Shown here one piece after another: positions 22,455-34,600 of a stretch of DNA of 64,000 nucleotides. Position 1 is the first letter of the stretch. Each line of letters opens with the position of its first letter. The notes beneath the pieces were generated by a model. That model was not told the DNA's origin. It did no database searches and worked only from the letters and a program-made list of their open reading frames with translations. The stretch covers positions 29,613 to 93,612 of the forward strand of contig SSNU01000255.1 in assembly GCA_012064415.1 (NCBI GenBank). Reading direction: 5' to 3'. Source of the stretch: Gyrodactylus bullatarudis. Lineage: Eukaryota; Platyhelminthes; Monogenea; Gyrodactylidea; Gyrodactylidae. The translations under genes and the position numbers were made by a program.

Positions 22455-22502
22455 TTGAAGAATGACCACTGATGATGCTTCAAGAAATGTACATTTGGTT
22501 TT
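22455..22502 (+). ncRNA. Hammerhead-like motif in the PLE 3' region
   Basis: UUGAAG (22455-22460), AAUGACCA, CUGAUGA (22469-22475), UGCUUCAA (22476-22483), GAAA (22484-22487), palindromic stem III AUGUACAU (22487-22494), U22495 and UGGU. Stem I is ACCA/UGGU. The spacer end CUUCAA is a perfect 6-nt complement of the upstream UUGAAG. All core bases are intact. Its homologue at 63837-63882 has compensating changes in both helices. Confidence 0.7.
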
Positions 22503-22560
22503 AATATATCTTCTTTTAATTTTCTAAATTATGAATATAAGTGGATTTTCGGACGTGTTT

Positions 22561-23861
22561 GAAAAACTACGTGAATTACTTATTCGTAATTTATCTCTAT
22601 CTAAAAATGATTGATTTTTGCATTTTCGATCACATTATAGGTGATCTTAAATTCTTCTAAAAGTTAAGAGTCTGAACTTCAGACAATGAATAATCTATTA
22701 TAATGGATCAAAGAATTAAAGTTTATAAAAAAGTGATACTATTCCCTTTTATCGTTTAAAAGAAAATATTTAGAAGACCTAGATAATTCCTTCGAATTTG
22801 GTATTTTTTCAAAGGTTTAAACAGTTTGAAGAAAGTTAATGTGTTCTTTTCAAACGTTTTTAATGACTGGCAAATAAAGTATTCACATTATTGTCTCGAG
22901 AGATTTCAAATTAGAAAAATTCCCATAACCGTAGAATTTAGCTTCTTTGTGACTTTTAGCTTCTTTGAAAATACTAAATGCAGTGTTAAAAATATACGAC
23001 AAAAGTACAATATCTTAAATGAAGTCTAAAAGAGAATAGATCAATGAATCAAGGCGTTTCATAACGAGAAGAAACAATATTATGCCGTATTATAAAAAAT
23101 CAACTTTTTCACTGATCAATATATACTGAATTGTAGTTAATACTCTGTTATATTCCATGTATTAGTATGGAGAATAGTTCTTATCGGTTCTTATTCTAGG
23201 TTCTAGTGATTGTTTTCAAGCCTTGTTGGTAGTGAATGGTTATTAGAGAGACAATTAACTATCATCTTACGGGCATGAGAGTCTTAAAGTTTCTAGTTGG
23301 CGCCAGACTTCGATTGTGTTGTTGCGAAAATCCCGATTTTTGGACTTTGAGATGAAATTTTTCGATTGATTTCAAAGTAAGAGAGTGATCAAAAGTTGCT
23401 ACTTAACACTTGGAACGATCAGACAAGAAGAATTTATTAATAGAACACAATATTTTTATAGACTTATTCAGGATCATCAAGATCCGATTGCCGGTCTGAT
23501 TTTTATCCAAAATCTTTTCTTTGAATAAATAACAGAGTTTCAAGATAAACTGCAACATAAAAAAGTAAAGAAAAAAGAATTTTCTGCTATCATAATCATA
23601 GAGAGGAATTTCATTCTGAAAAGTAAAATGTGACATGTGATTTCAGGTTATAAAAAACCAAGAACAATCGATCCTGCTGCCTAAGATTTAGAAGGTTCAG
23701 GAATAGAAAACTGCTCTACATTTAAAATTTTTCAATCTGATTCAGAAACCTTATCTTGAAAAGGATTTGAATAAAGATGATAAAAGAGTTCAAACATGGA
23801 TTTTTTCAGTGAGGTGTTGGGTAACCTTTGTTTTGAGCTGAGCCACCGAAGCTATTATTAT
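22561..23861. other. Non-coding interval
   Basis: No gene or clear repeat recognised; short open frames here lack motifs. Confidence 0.35.
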
Positions 23862-23883
23862 AAAAAATAAGATGATGCTAATC

Positions 23884-23935
23884 GTCTCACAAATAAAGTC
23901 TTTATTTCGGACATACTCATCAATATAATTCATTG
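23884..23935 (-). ncRNA. Hammerhead-like motif with mutated core
   Basis: Minus strand: UUGAUGA (23917-23923) replaces CUGAUGA, so the invariant first C is U. The 8-nt spacer GUAUGUCC, GAAA (23905-23908) and an imperfect palindrome follow. Stem I can still pair with two G-U wobbles. Probably inactive. Confidence 0.45.
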
Positions 23936-24077
23936 CACTATAATTACCAATGTACAAATAATTGTTTTTATGTGAAAACGGGTCAGTCCTGGAAACAGAG
24001 ATGAACCAATTAAAAATGAAAACTTGTAAAAAACCAATAAAAGTTGGATAACACTTAGTGTAAATTTGTACTAATAT

Positions 24078-24131
24078 GACATGTATCACACTGATGAGTA
24101 TGCCCGAAATAAAGGCCTTATTTGTGAGAAG
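24078..24131 (+). ncRNA. Hammerhead-like ribozyme motif
   Basis: GACAU (24078-24082), GUAUCACA, CUGAUGA (24091-24097), GUAUGCCC, GAAA (24106-24109), palindromic stem III AUAAAGGCCUUAU (24109-24121), U24122, UGUGA. Stem I is UCACA/UGUGA, five pairs, quite different from the GAGG/CCUC of the copy at 5116. GACAU pairs with AUGCC except for one A-C mismatch. Confidence 0.68.
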
Positions 24132-24165
24132 ATTGGCATCATCTTCTTATTTTTTATAAAGATTT

Positions 24166-26994
24166 TTTATCGCACAAAATTTTTTTAAATTTCCTTAGAT
24201 ACGCATATTATTTTAATGTATTAATAATTTATTTAGATAAACTCAGATCACCTTGACAATTTAAAATCAATTTGTCCAATTTAACTAATTCATCCCTACT
24301 GTCATCAGTATAGACGAAGGTGTCAGAGATAAGATAAAAATGAGTATTTTTAATTGATGATTGATGGATATCTAAAAATCTGAAAAGTTTTTTATCATTA
24401 CAGGCAGCCAATTATATTAGAAAAATTATCTGAATCAGAAAAATTCATAACGATAGACGAACAGTATTGATATATATACGACTAGAAATTCTTTTATATT
24501 ATTTTTAGAAATGAATCTGAGCTCAAAATCAAATTTGCTAAATCTGTTCTAAAGATTCATTTCATTGTCGTCTGAATTCGATCTCTATTTCAGGCTTTTT
24601 CATCGCCCATAAAAAAAGGTCTGAACAAAATTACAGAAAAAAGCTTGAGCTAGAATTTATAACTAAATAGAAAACTAGGAATATACCATGGAAATGAAAG
24701 GGTCAATAGGAATTTTTGTCACAGAAAAGCCTATCTATAGATTATTTGTCCAGTTTAGATGACTAAGATGTCATAGAAATTAAAGGGTAACTTCTGAATT
24801 GAAAATCTTGATAATGAAAATTTGACAATAACATTTAGGGTAATGCAAATCTTAGAATTCAGAATGTTTAAAATTAGCCATGAATGCCCAACGAAAACTC
24901 ATTTATCTATTTTTAAAACCGAATTCAGGTTTAGATACAGCGTTATCATCTGTTCGCTGATGAAAAAATAATCATTTGAGACATTAGAGGTTAACGTTTA
25001 TAAGGCTAATTGAAATCTCAATTTTTCTATCAAGAGCTTAAGAAAGATGAAGAATCGAAGGTTATATAAACCTTTCTATTCCATGAGAAGAAAAGACTTT
25101 TGAGTAGAAGTTAAATTCTCGTTTTTTGAATTTGGTTTCTATAGTCAGTAATCATTAATAATATATATAATTTTATTAATTATTCTAAAATTAGATATCA
25201 ACTACAAAACTTTAATCTAGACAAAATTCAAAATTAAGGTCAAAACTTCTTGCTTCAGAACGAATTATTTGATGCAAAAATTTATTATTTTCATCTTAAA
25301 AGTTAAGTAAATGAACAAAGTCTGGTTGAAGTCTTTATTACACCCAAGTAAAACCACGTGTAATCAGCTAGAGCTATAAAAAACAAGGGTGAGTAAAGAA
25401 TTGTAATATTTGGAGAAAAATCACTCGTTTACAGCTAAATTCGATAATTCTAATGAATATTTAAAAAAAATTCAGACCATACCATTAAAATAGTTTAGCA
25501 TCTAAGTTTTTGCTATTCGGATAATCATCTATAGAAATAAATTCCTATGTTATGAATTTCCAATTTTTGTGGGAAAACGAAAAATCTGAATTTTTCAATT
25601 ATTACGAAGAAAATTTTCACAAAATTTAAAAGTCCAACCTTTTCTCGAACTTTTGGGATAGAATTCGAATATTTGGATCTCATATTTGTGGCTTTTTTCA
25701 AAAAATGAATACGGAAACTGAAAAATAACATTTGATTCCTCTCACGCCTTGAAATCAACGAATATTTTCAACTCAAAGTTTAAAAAAATGAAAAAAATCG
25801 CGCCAGCTCTAAATTAAAAATTTCTCTAAATTTTTCCAAATATTTTTTCGATATCAGTGAAAGTTTATCTTTTGAATTTGTTTCTAAGAAAATCTTTAGA
25901 TACTTTTGATACTTTGAAGAAAAAATCGTGAATTCCCAAATTCATCGAGAATAGCTTTAGTTTTTCAATTAAAGCTATTTGATAGAAGCTGATGAAAAAT
26001 GACAATTCAGTATTATTGATTGATTTGAGGGAATATTATGCACTTGGCTAAGTATCAAAATTTGATATATAATCTGGACAGAAGAGATCTATCCATCTTT
26101 TTGTCCAATCTCAAGCATATTAGTGTTGTTGCTCAGTCTGGAAATGTATTCATTTTATCACAGAATTATTCCTTGATATCTCTTTCGATTTCAAAGTATT
26201 TTACTGGACACAAAATCAATAGTTGCATAAAATCCATAAAATTTAGAGGGGAATATATAAATTTAAATGTATTAAATGAATAGATTTTTTCCTCAACCAA
26301 TCAGAATTCATCAAAGTCTGTCTCAATTACGTATTTATTATTTCTCATTAGGGCGAGAAAAAAGAAGGCTAGTACTTTTGAATATTTTCCAAAATTTAAT
26401 GGCGTAAATATTGAATAAATTATGACTATCGATCCATAAAAAGTTTGATTAGCTCATAATATTACTTTTTCCCCTTGAGAGACTTGTAAAGTTAAAATTT
26501 TCCCATCAATTTACCTAAAGGATCACTTTATCAGTTAAAAGTTGTAGAATTATGATAAAATTTATAAACGATGGCTTATTTTTCAATATCATGAAAGCTG
26601 AATTATCTTTCAAAAGAACATTTACATTTCTTGGTTCAACTATATCTATTGAAGAAATCTCGATTAAAAAACATTTTAAATATTTTTCTATATTTTCATT
26701 AAAATAGTATTTAAATAACAATCACAGCAAATATTTCAGGAAAAATAAGATGTTTCGTTGAGAAGTAACATATTTTCAAAAAGTGATCTATAATGAACGA
26801 TATACTGTATTTTCTAAGGAAATGAACCAAAATAGACAGTTAAGCAAACTTGAATAGATTCAAGGATCAATGATAATCGAGGCAGTTCATCAAAAAGTAA
26901 GCAAACTTATCTCGATAAATTACTATAGTTTTATTCTTATTAGACGGTAAAAAGTATCGGTACAAAGTAAAAAATTTATTTGAAAAATACTCAC
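24166..26994. other. Non-coding interval with family D repeat
   Basis: No gene recognised. 25740-26330 is a diverged family D copy. The interval may hold 3' exons of the minus-strand gene whose exons are at 26995-31683. Confidence 0.35.
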
Positions 26995-29900
26995 ATGGAT
27001 TAATTAGGGAGATAACAAAGTCAGTTTGAATCATGCGATTGGCGTTTGTGTATCCAGCATAATCTGAACGTGACATAGACGGCTAAAATGGAGAGAAAAA
27101 GAGATAATGAAATGTAATTGATTAATTATGAAATAAATGCAAGGCAGTGTAAACAAAATGTTCGTACCACCTTAGAATAGAAACATGAATGAAATAAATT
27201 GATAAGGCAACGTTCATGAGGAAATCAGACAATATTAACTAAAGTCGATTATACGTATTTGGATGAATGGGGAATTCCCAATTACAATCATACAATTATA
27301 ATTTTAAATAATTCTTCAACTATGCATTAGTTCTCGAAATCCTGATAAAGGAGTGTAGAATATTTTACCGAAAAGCGTCTGATTTTTCCAAAATACATTT
27401 TAATACAGTGTGTTTCAATCCTACCAAGAGTTTGAAATTTTCTTCTCAAGCTTCTTGTTTTACTCTTTCAAATGTGGAAAGATGATTGAAGAAAAATTTA
27501 TTTACTGAATATACTGTATAAGTGTAAAATCATATACCATATATGAAAATAATTCTGATTCTAAAAGGCTTAATTTGGCTAAACCATTATTTCGAAATCA
27601 ATAAAATTCAAAAGAAAAGATTTTAGCATCATCTCAAGATTCCCAACATCATATTAATTTGCTTCATGATGATTCTTTGTCCTACAATGTAGTGTTATAA
27701 TTTATTCTGTTAAATTAGTTTTCTTGAGTTTATCTTTTAAGCTAGTTTTTTGAAATGTCCAAATTCAGCTACATTTGAACAAAGATTAGGTCGATTAGAT
27801 TAGAGATATGGAAATTTTAAATGATACACTAAGCACTATAACAGACTTAGAGTAGCTCAAAAGAAATTCAAATTATTAACTGTCAAGTCTCCTGGAAATT
27901 CTGGAAATAAATATCTTGTTCATGGTTGAGAATTTGAAAAAACCAAAAATTTAAAGATGAATTCTGCTATCAGAAACACAACAGCTGAAATGAAAATTAA
28001 CTTGTAATTTTCTTCAGAATAAACTAATTTAAAGGGAAAAGTACATTTTTTCTTTTAAGAATGTTTCAAAGTCTGGGAAGATCTAAGTAAAATTGGGAAT
28101 CATAAACCTCAGCCTTATGAAGAGAATTTCGAAAAAATATCCTCGTTAGCAAAAGAATGTTAAAAGTGTTTTATTCAGGATCAATAAGAAAAAAAGATGA
28201 TCTGATCATGAAAAGGACGGACTAATTTTTGATCCCTTCAGTTCAATTTTCATTACAGTTTAAGGGCCAGATAAATTATTTTTAACAGAAATTCGTCTTT
28301 TGCTAATACTGCTGTAAATAAGAATGGATTTTTGAATTGATACAAGTTCATGACGAGTTATTCAGTAAGTTATTGCACTATATCATGCAAAATATATATT
28401 TCTATGAATTACAGACAGAATTGACAAGCAGATAAATTTACTTAGATGAAAACAAAACAGTTTCGAAGATAAGATTGGTGGCCAATTATAACAGTCCAAA
28501 ACTAAATAAGCTCTATGACAATTCTAAGATTTCATACCCTGTAAGGTAGTAACTAAATCTAATTGCAAAAGAAATTGTATAAAAATTCCATTTATGAAAT
28601 CTACTCTAGAAGCAAGTAAAATCAAAAGACCAAATGATTAATCATTCATTAGTCCCTGTTAGTCAGATTCCTTCGAAATCTGTCACAATCAAATGAAATT
28701 GATAAAACTTGTTTGTTGAAATCAGAAGAAATTATTTGACACTACATCCTTTAGTAGAATAAAAACGGAGAATTCTACCTAATCCAAAGCTGAATAGAAA
28801 TATCACTAATTTGGGTAAGCGAATCGGTAGAAAGCTGACCCCATACAAGTATAATATTTGATTCTAAAATATATTATCTATGATGCTTATTTGTATAACC
28901 TTTCCAGATACATAAAAATTAGAGAGAACAAACAAATTTACCCAAAGTTTGTTTGTTCACGTGAAACCTACTACTTAAAAGGTATAGTTTCATTGGAATA
29001 CAACTTGATTTCTAATATCGTTTAGGTGTGAGAAGAAAAACTAAATCAAGTTAGATTTAAATGGACATCTACTAAGGTTTCTTTAATTTAAATCGAGAAA
29101 AATAGTCTAGAATATGAGACAGATGGTATATATTCTGTCCGTGCTTCAAATTAATCGGAAAAAGCATCATCTCCAAAGCATATCGAATAGTTGTTTTAAT
29201 TAGTTACTTACAATCTGTCGAATGTTGAAAAAAATACATAAGAAAAGTGAGATAGAATGACCTATTTTCTTCGAGTTTTCTCAGACAAGCCTTTCAGTTT
29301 CTGAGTAAAAATCTTTACAGACTGTTTTCATTGCATGTATAGTCTTTTTTAGAGAATGAAAAAATATCGGAAAATAAAATAACCGAAATTATATGCCAAG
29401 AGAAAGGATGCCATCTTCTTCGTAGATTCTCAGAGTTAAACTCTAAATCTAAAACTTAGAGTAAATCTGAGGAAGAGAATGCGTGAGAACAAATTAAATT
29501 GTGTGCAAAACTTCTTATCTAGAAAATTATGTTAAGTCAAAAGTATACCAAAATGTGACAAACAATTTTTTTCAGTCACAGAAGATCTATCAAAATATCT
29601 CTTATTGATACAACTTTATATGTGATTTATTTAAAATCGATAAATTAATAAATTATAGAAAAACTTACTATTCGCTGACGACGAGAAGTTTCACCACTTT
29701 CACTCAGATCACGTGTTTTTGATTCATTTTTAAAGTCATTAAGGCTGGCACTGGTTGGAAATAATTTGTTCTCATTTATCTCACTCTCACTGCCAAGATC
29801 GGTTGGGACATCTCGGGATGTGGAAGCTTCTTGAAAGACTTCACGACGGCCAATAATCGGGGTTGGTGCACGAGAACCACCGAACCATGAGAATACACCG

Positions 29901-31683
29901 GTAAGCCAACCACCATCAGGCAATTGAGTCGACTTTATAACGTTACCATTTCGATCTGAAGATGGTTCCCTCGAAGGGATTTCTCCTATTGATATTTCAT
30001 CTTCATCAACTGCAAACACAAGAGACGGATCTCGAGATTGTCTTTGAGTGTAACTATATCCGACATTAGAATTGTAACGTTGTCTCTCATCAGGAAAAGT
30101 TCCCATCTGATAATAATCGTTGTAGTTATGGGTGCTTGTGGTCCTTCGTCGAATTGGCAAGTCTATTCGACTTTGATGCTGATAACGTCTACTCAAACGG
30201 AATTCGTCATTCCGATAAACAGGGGATATAGATCGCTTCCTTTCTGGTTGCTTCGATCGTTCCTTGTTACGTTTACGAACTCGAGATGTCCCAAGCTGGT
30301 CTGACTCACAAGAGCTTCCAGTTAAAAGTACTTTCCTTGTCATAATGTTGGGAGACATGGCACCAGATATGAGCCCTTCTCTGGAAAAAGAAATTCCTTC
30401 ACTTTGGTTTGACAGATTTGTCAGTTTAAATGCTGGAGTTAACGTAGAAAAAATTGGGGTTGGAATTTTTTCTTTTTCCTCAGAACAGTTCAATACTCCA
30501 CTACTTGGACTCTCAAAACAAAGACCTGAATCGATTCCGGATTTAACTTCACACTCAGACTTTTTAATTAGGACCTCTGGATAACTTTCGACACTTCCCC
30601 ATGGATTATTTGTAGCCGATGTAGACATGGTTGATGAACCGCTGGTTGTAATATCTCCAGCCATCTTACTTGTATTATCACTATTATCTGGTTGACAATT
30701 TTCAGTAATTTCCGTGATTGGATCCAGATTCTCCCCATTATTAATACTCTCCTGAGTGTTGGAAAAGGGAAATGATTGATTATGACTTTCGTAAATAATA
30801 ATTCTATCCAATTCGTTGTTATCTCCAGGGAATGAATTAGACCCTATGAAACCAAAGTTTTCTGTTGAATGAACACCTATTGAATGAATTGGAGTTTGAT
30901 GAATTTGGATATTATCGTTCGATAAATCAGAATGAATTTCTTCAATATGTTTGCTCTCTCGTAACTCTTTAACATAGGAATAGGCATTACTATTTGGATC
31001 AGTTGGCTCAGTATATGGAGGCAGTTCTAATGGAAGACTGACAACTTGCAATGAATCGACCATAAGGGAATCATCCTTGTCATTAAATGTTGTCTGGTAT
31101 GATACATGTTTGAGAATGTAGTCGTCACCTTTTTCAACAATGTTGTATTTATTCGAGGACATGTCAGTGATTTCACATGAAATTTCATTATCTTCTAATT
31201 GTGAAATTTCCTGTGACTTTTTGTGATTACGATTTGTGAAGAGATTCGAGAAAATCTTTTTAACAGTAGGCTTCTTTTGGCTAACATATTCTCGATCAAA
31301 GATTAGATCTCTATCCAATTTATCTGCATAGAGTGATCCATCATTGATATTATTCAGTGAGAAGAAAATGGAACAAAAGAATCGTTTGGAAAACTTTCCT
31401 TTGCTATGCTTCTTCTCGAGACGATCAAAGTTCAGACACATGTCACTCATGAAATTCGGACATGATTGGTGTCGTTTAAGGGGGGATTTTCTCTTGGTGA
31501 AGTTAGATATATCCAGATGACTTTCGTAATCCTCTGACAATCTATCCAAATTATTAGAAGAATTTACAAAATTTTTGTCAATCGTTTTGTTCTCATTTTC
31601 ATTATCTTCAATTTCATTGGTCAAATGGATTTCTGTAATTTGATTGGATAATTGTGTGGATTCAGATACATCAATATAGGTGC
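26995..31683 (-). CDS. Large, mostly disordered protein of unknown family (two internal exons)
   Basis: Exon 31683-29669 (2015 nt) is flanked by an acceptor CTTTACCTAG and a donor GTAAGTTTTT. It is open throughout, giving about 670 residues rich in Ser, Asn, Asp, Glu and Thr. There are basic patches (VRKRNKERSKQPERKRS), an RRR.TTSTHNY segment and one conserved-looking motif, LPDGGWLTGVFSWFGG, near its C-terminal end. A second exon, 27082-26995 (88 nt), has good splice sites and a matching phase and encodes SMSRSDYAGYTNANRMIQTD. No domain was recognised and neither the first nor the last exon was identified. Plus-strand frames at 30038-30584 are shadows. Confidence 0.65.
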
Positions 31684-34600
31684 CTAGGTAAAGGGGAAAA
31701 TTTTATCAAATATGGATATATATTTCATTTATCGATATAGATAATGCGTAGTAATTTTAAGTTATAAGGATAAAATTTTACTTTTTAAATTTCACCATAA
31801 TAACCTGAGATAATTTATATAACTAATTTATATTTTTACTTTGAAGTAAATACATAAATTTTCTTCTAACAAATTTGAATTCAACCAGCAACGTTATCTA
31901 TTTGGATTGATTGATTAATTCTACAAACGGCTGTCAGACAAAGATCAGTTTCATGTTTTCTTGCATATTTACTAAATAATCAATAAGGATTCTGGCATTT
32001 CATAATATTCTATTCCTATCTGTGATCTGAATGATTAAAAGAAATAAAAATTAAATTTGCAGAGAAAGCCAGATAAAATTAAAACGTTTACCAAATCTTT
32101 AATTTTAAGATCACACCTAACACCTGAATGAAATTTTAATTCAATCAGAGTAAGAATTATTTCGATTATTTCTTTATTATTCTAGGTACGAGAAGACAAT
32201 CCCTACCATCTTATATTTTATAGAGCATAGAACTTTGATGATACAGGTGCTTAAAGATTTGATAAAATAAAGTGATGAACTTAGCAGTTATATGCTAGCT
32301 CTATGGAGTTGGGAATTTACCAGTTTTACGAACACTCAGTATTTTATTCTGACGTTGTTGACTAAAAGTCATGCTAGGATTAAAAAGAAACAACGTATTT
32401 TGGTCCGAAGAGAACCGACAAATATATAACTTTGTTCACCAAGAAAACTTTGTTAGTTCTTAATCCTAGCACCTCAGAAATTAGACAACTTAGGTTAGTC
32501 AACATTTTTATCTCCGGAAAGTCAGAAAAATATCTATCCGGTCCAAATAAGGCCATATTTTGAATTTCGAAAAAACGACAAATCTTGCATATTTTCATAA
32601 GGTCAGGAACGTAATAGAACCAGTTCTGAACAAGTTCTAGAATTTCAAAAAAAAGATTCTTTTTTCATTCTACTTTTGTTTAAGAATTTGTATTTGTTCA
32701 CCAATTCAAAATATTTTTCTCAAAGATACCAACACTGCCAGATGAAAATATTTCCTAAAACTTGTCAATTACCAACATTCATTTGAGTTTTATTTCTGAA
32801 TCTGAAACAACATTATATTCACAACCCAAACTGAAGGACTGGAATACACCGTGAATCTATCAGTTTAACAGAATTTATTTAGTAAATAACTAGAAATTTT
32901 CTATCCTAACTAATTTACCACTGATTATAATAATAATTATTATTTTAATAATTATTAAATTGTTTTAAACAAATTTTAATTTTAATCATTTATTAATTTC
33001 TCCGAAACGCACAATGAATGAATGTTACAATCAATTCATTCTCTTAAATTTTCAACGTTTGTGCTCAAAATTTCCATATTTTTTGAAAATTTGAAACAAT
33101 TATACACTGGTATTTAGGATCAACACAAAACAAGGAATTCAAATTTTTCTGTTGAGGTTGATAGAAATTTTCTTTCTCCAAAAAGCTTATAGTAAACTTT
33201 TGACATCCCATGATAATCACAAATCTCTGTGAACTTCTCAAGGCAAATTAGAACTCTTCGTCTAATGTCTCTTAGGTGCCATATTCCAATTAAATCTACT
33301 GTACTATTATTTATATTCCAATAGAAATGTTCTTTTATTTCCCCACAAAGTTTGAAATCTATATTGATTGATAAAAGAAATGGGAATATTTCCCAATTCC
33401 AGACAAGCATGAGGTGCTATTGAGGAAAAAGGAAGTCTGTACAATACACTGTTGTCAAGAAAGAATTTTTTTCCTTTACATTCAGAATAAAATTATTTGA
33501 GATGAAAGTACACCATATCAACTTTGTTTAGTGGAATTCATCGAGATGACAAGAAACAGTATCCCTTTAATTCATTTTTCTGATCAAAGTAGGAGACGAA
33601 TTTCAAATTAATTAAATTCAAACATCTCTTAGCTCAGTAATCGATAGGACGGAAATTTATAAAATCATGTAAATTTTCAAGTTCATCCGAAAATCCACTT
33701 ATGGTCATATTTTGAAAATTAGAAACAAAATATCTTGTCTTTGAGATGATTGCTAATTTCATCTTTAATTCGGTCTATTAAGCATTATTTTGAGGTCAGA
33801 TTCGTGATCAGCGTAAAATTTTGGACCAGAAAAATTTTGTTTGAAAAAAGTATCCTGACCCCCCACCACCACCCGTGTAATTAGTAATTATTAGGGGCTC
33901 AATAAAGTACTATTTGGTCTATTTTTACTCTTGACAAAGGACTGGCTGAGTTTTAATAATCTGAAGAAAAAATCTGCTTATCTAATCCTATTTAAAAGAT
34001 AGTTGATACTAAATTGTTGCCCAGGTACTTTATTGTACTATTTATCGACTTTAATCTTTGAATATATATAGTATTCCTCAACCTGCTACCAATAACAATT
34101 TTCGATGAATTGATTTTAGCTATATTCTTAACATCGAGCTTTCATCATATAAGAAAAAAACTCAAAAAAAACTTTTTGGTACTATTTTTGAGGGCCTAGT
34201 AATTATACATAACATTTCAGTCACAAATTGTCTATCTGAGGTCAAATTGTTTTATAATTACACCTTGTTAAATGACAAAAAGTGTATCAAAAGGTAGAGA
34301 AAATAACACAAATAACAGTTTTGACACTGCTTAAATCATTATACAAGATGTATTTACAAATCAAGTCAAGTTTCTTGAATTTATAAAACTTCGTAACTAA
34401 TTATAACGTGTCATGAAGCGAAATAATTTCTTTATTATTTCCAAAAATTTTTTTTCTTAAATCGGTGAAAGTGAGCCTTTTGTACCGGTTTTCAAAACAA
34501 TCTTCAGAAAAAAATAAAAATTTCGTAAAAATCATAAATTAGAAATTTTCACCAGCACTATCTTTTGAACCAATGTTTAACCTCATATTGGAGTCCTAGT

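Larger units (their letters stand above)
21560..22560 (+). mobile_element. Penelope-like retroelement, 5' truncated
   Basis: A broken reverse-transcriptase tail (21565-21719) is followed by a GIY-YIG domain (21779-22303) and a 3' segment with a hammerhead-like motif. The 3' segment from 22310 to about 22510 matches the reverse complement of about 63790-64000, so two copies of this PLE family are in the window. Confidence 0.75.
23862..24165. mobile_element. Inverted-repeat element with hammerhead motifs, diverged
   Basis: About 65-bp ends (23862-23923 and 24090-24160) are inverted copies at roughly 85-90% identity. Both contain the AAATAAAG.C.TTATTTCGG.CATACTCATCA core also seen at 4863-5193. 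No ORF. The interior is unrelated in sequence to that element. Confidence 0.7.

Noticed and set aside
23790..24089. 99-residue minus-strand open frame
   Set aside because: It lies across the inverted-repeat element and reads through its non-coding arms.
30038..30584. Plus-strand open frames opposite the large exon
   Set aside because: Antisense of an exon with clear splice sites and one continuous frame; no motifs.
33120..33410. 96-residue minus-strand open frame
   Set aside because: No recognisable motif, splice context or composition change; kept out of the gene list.
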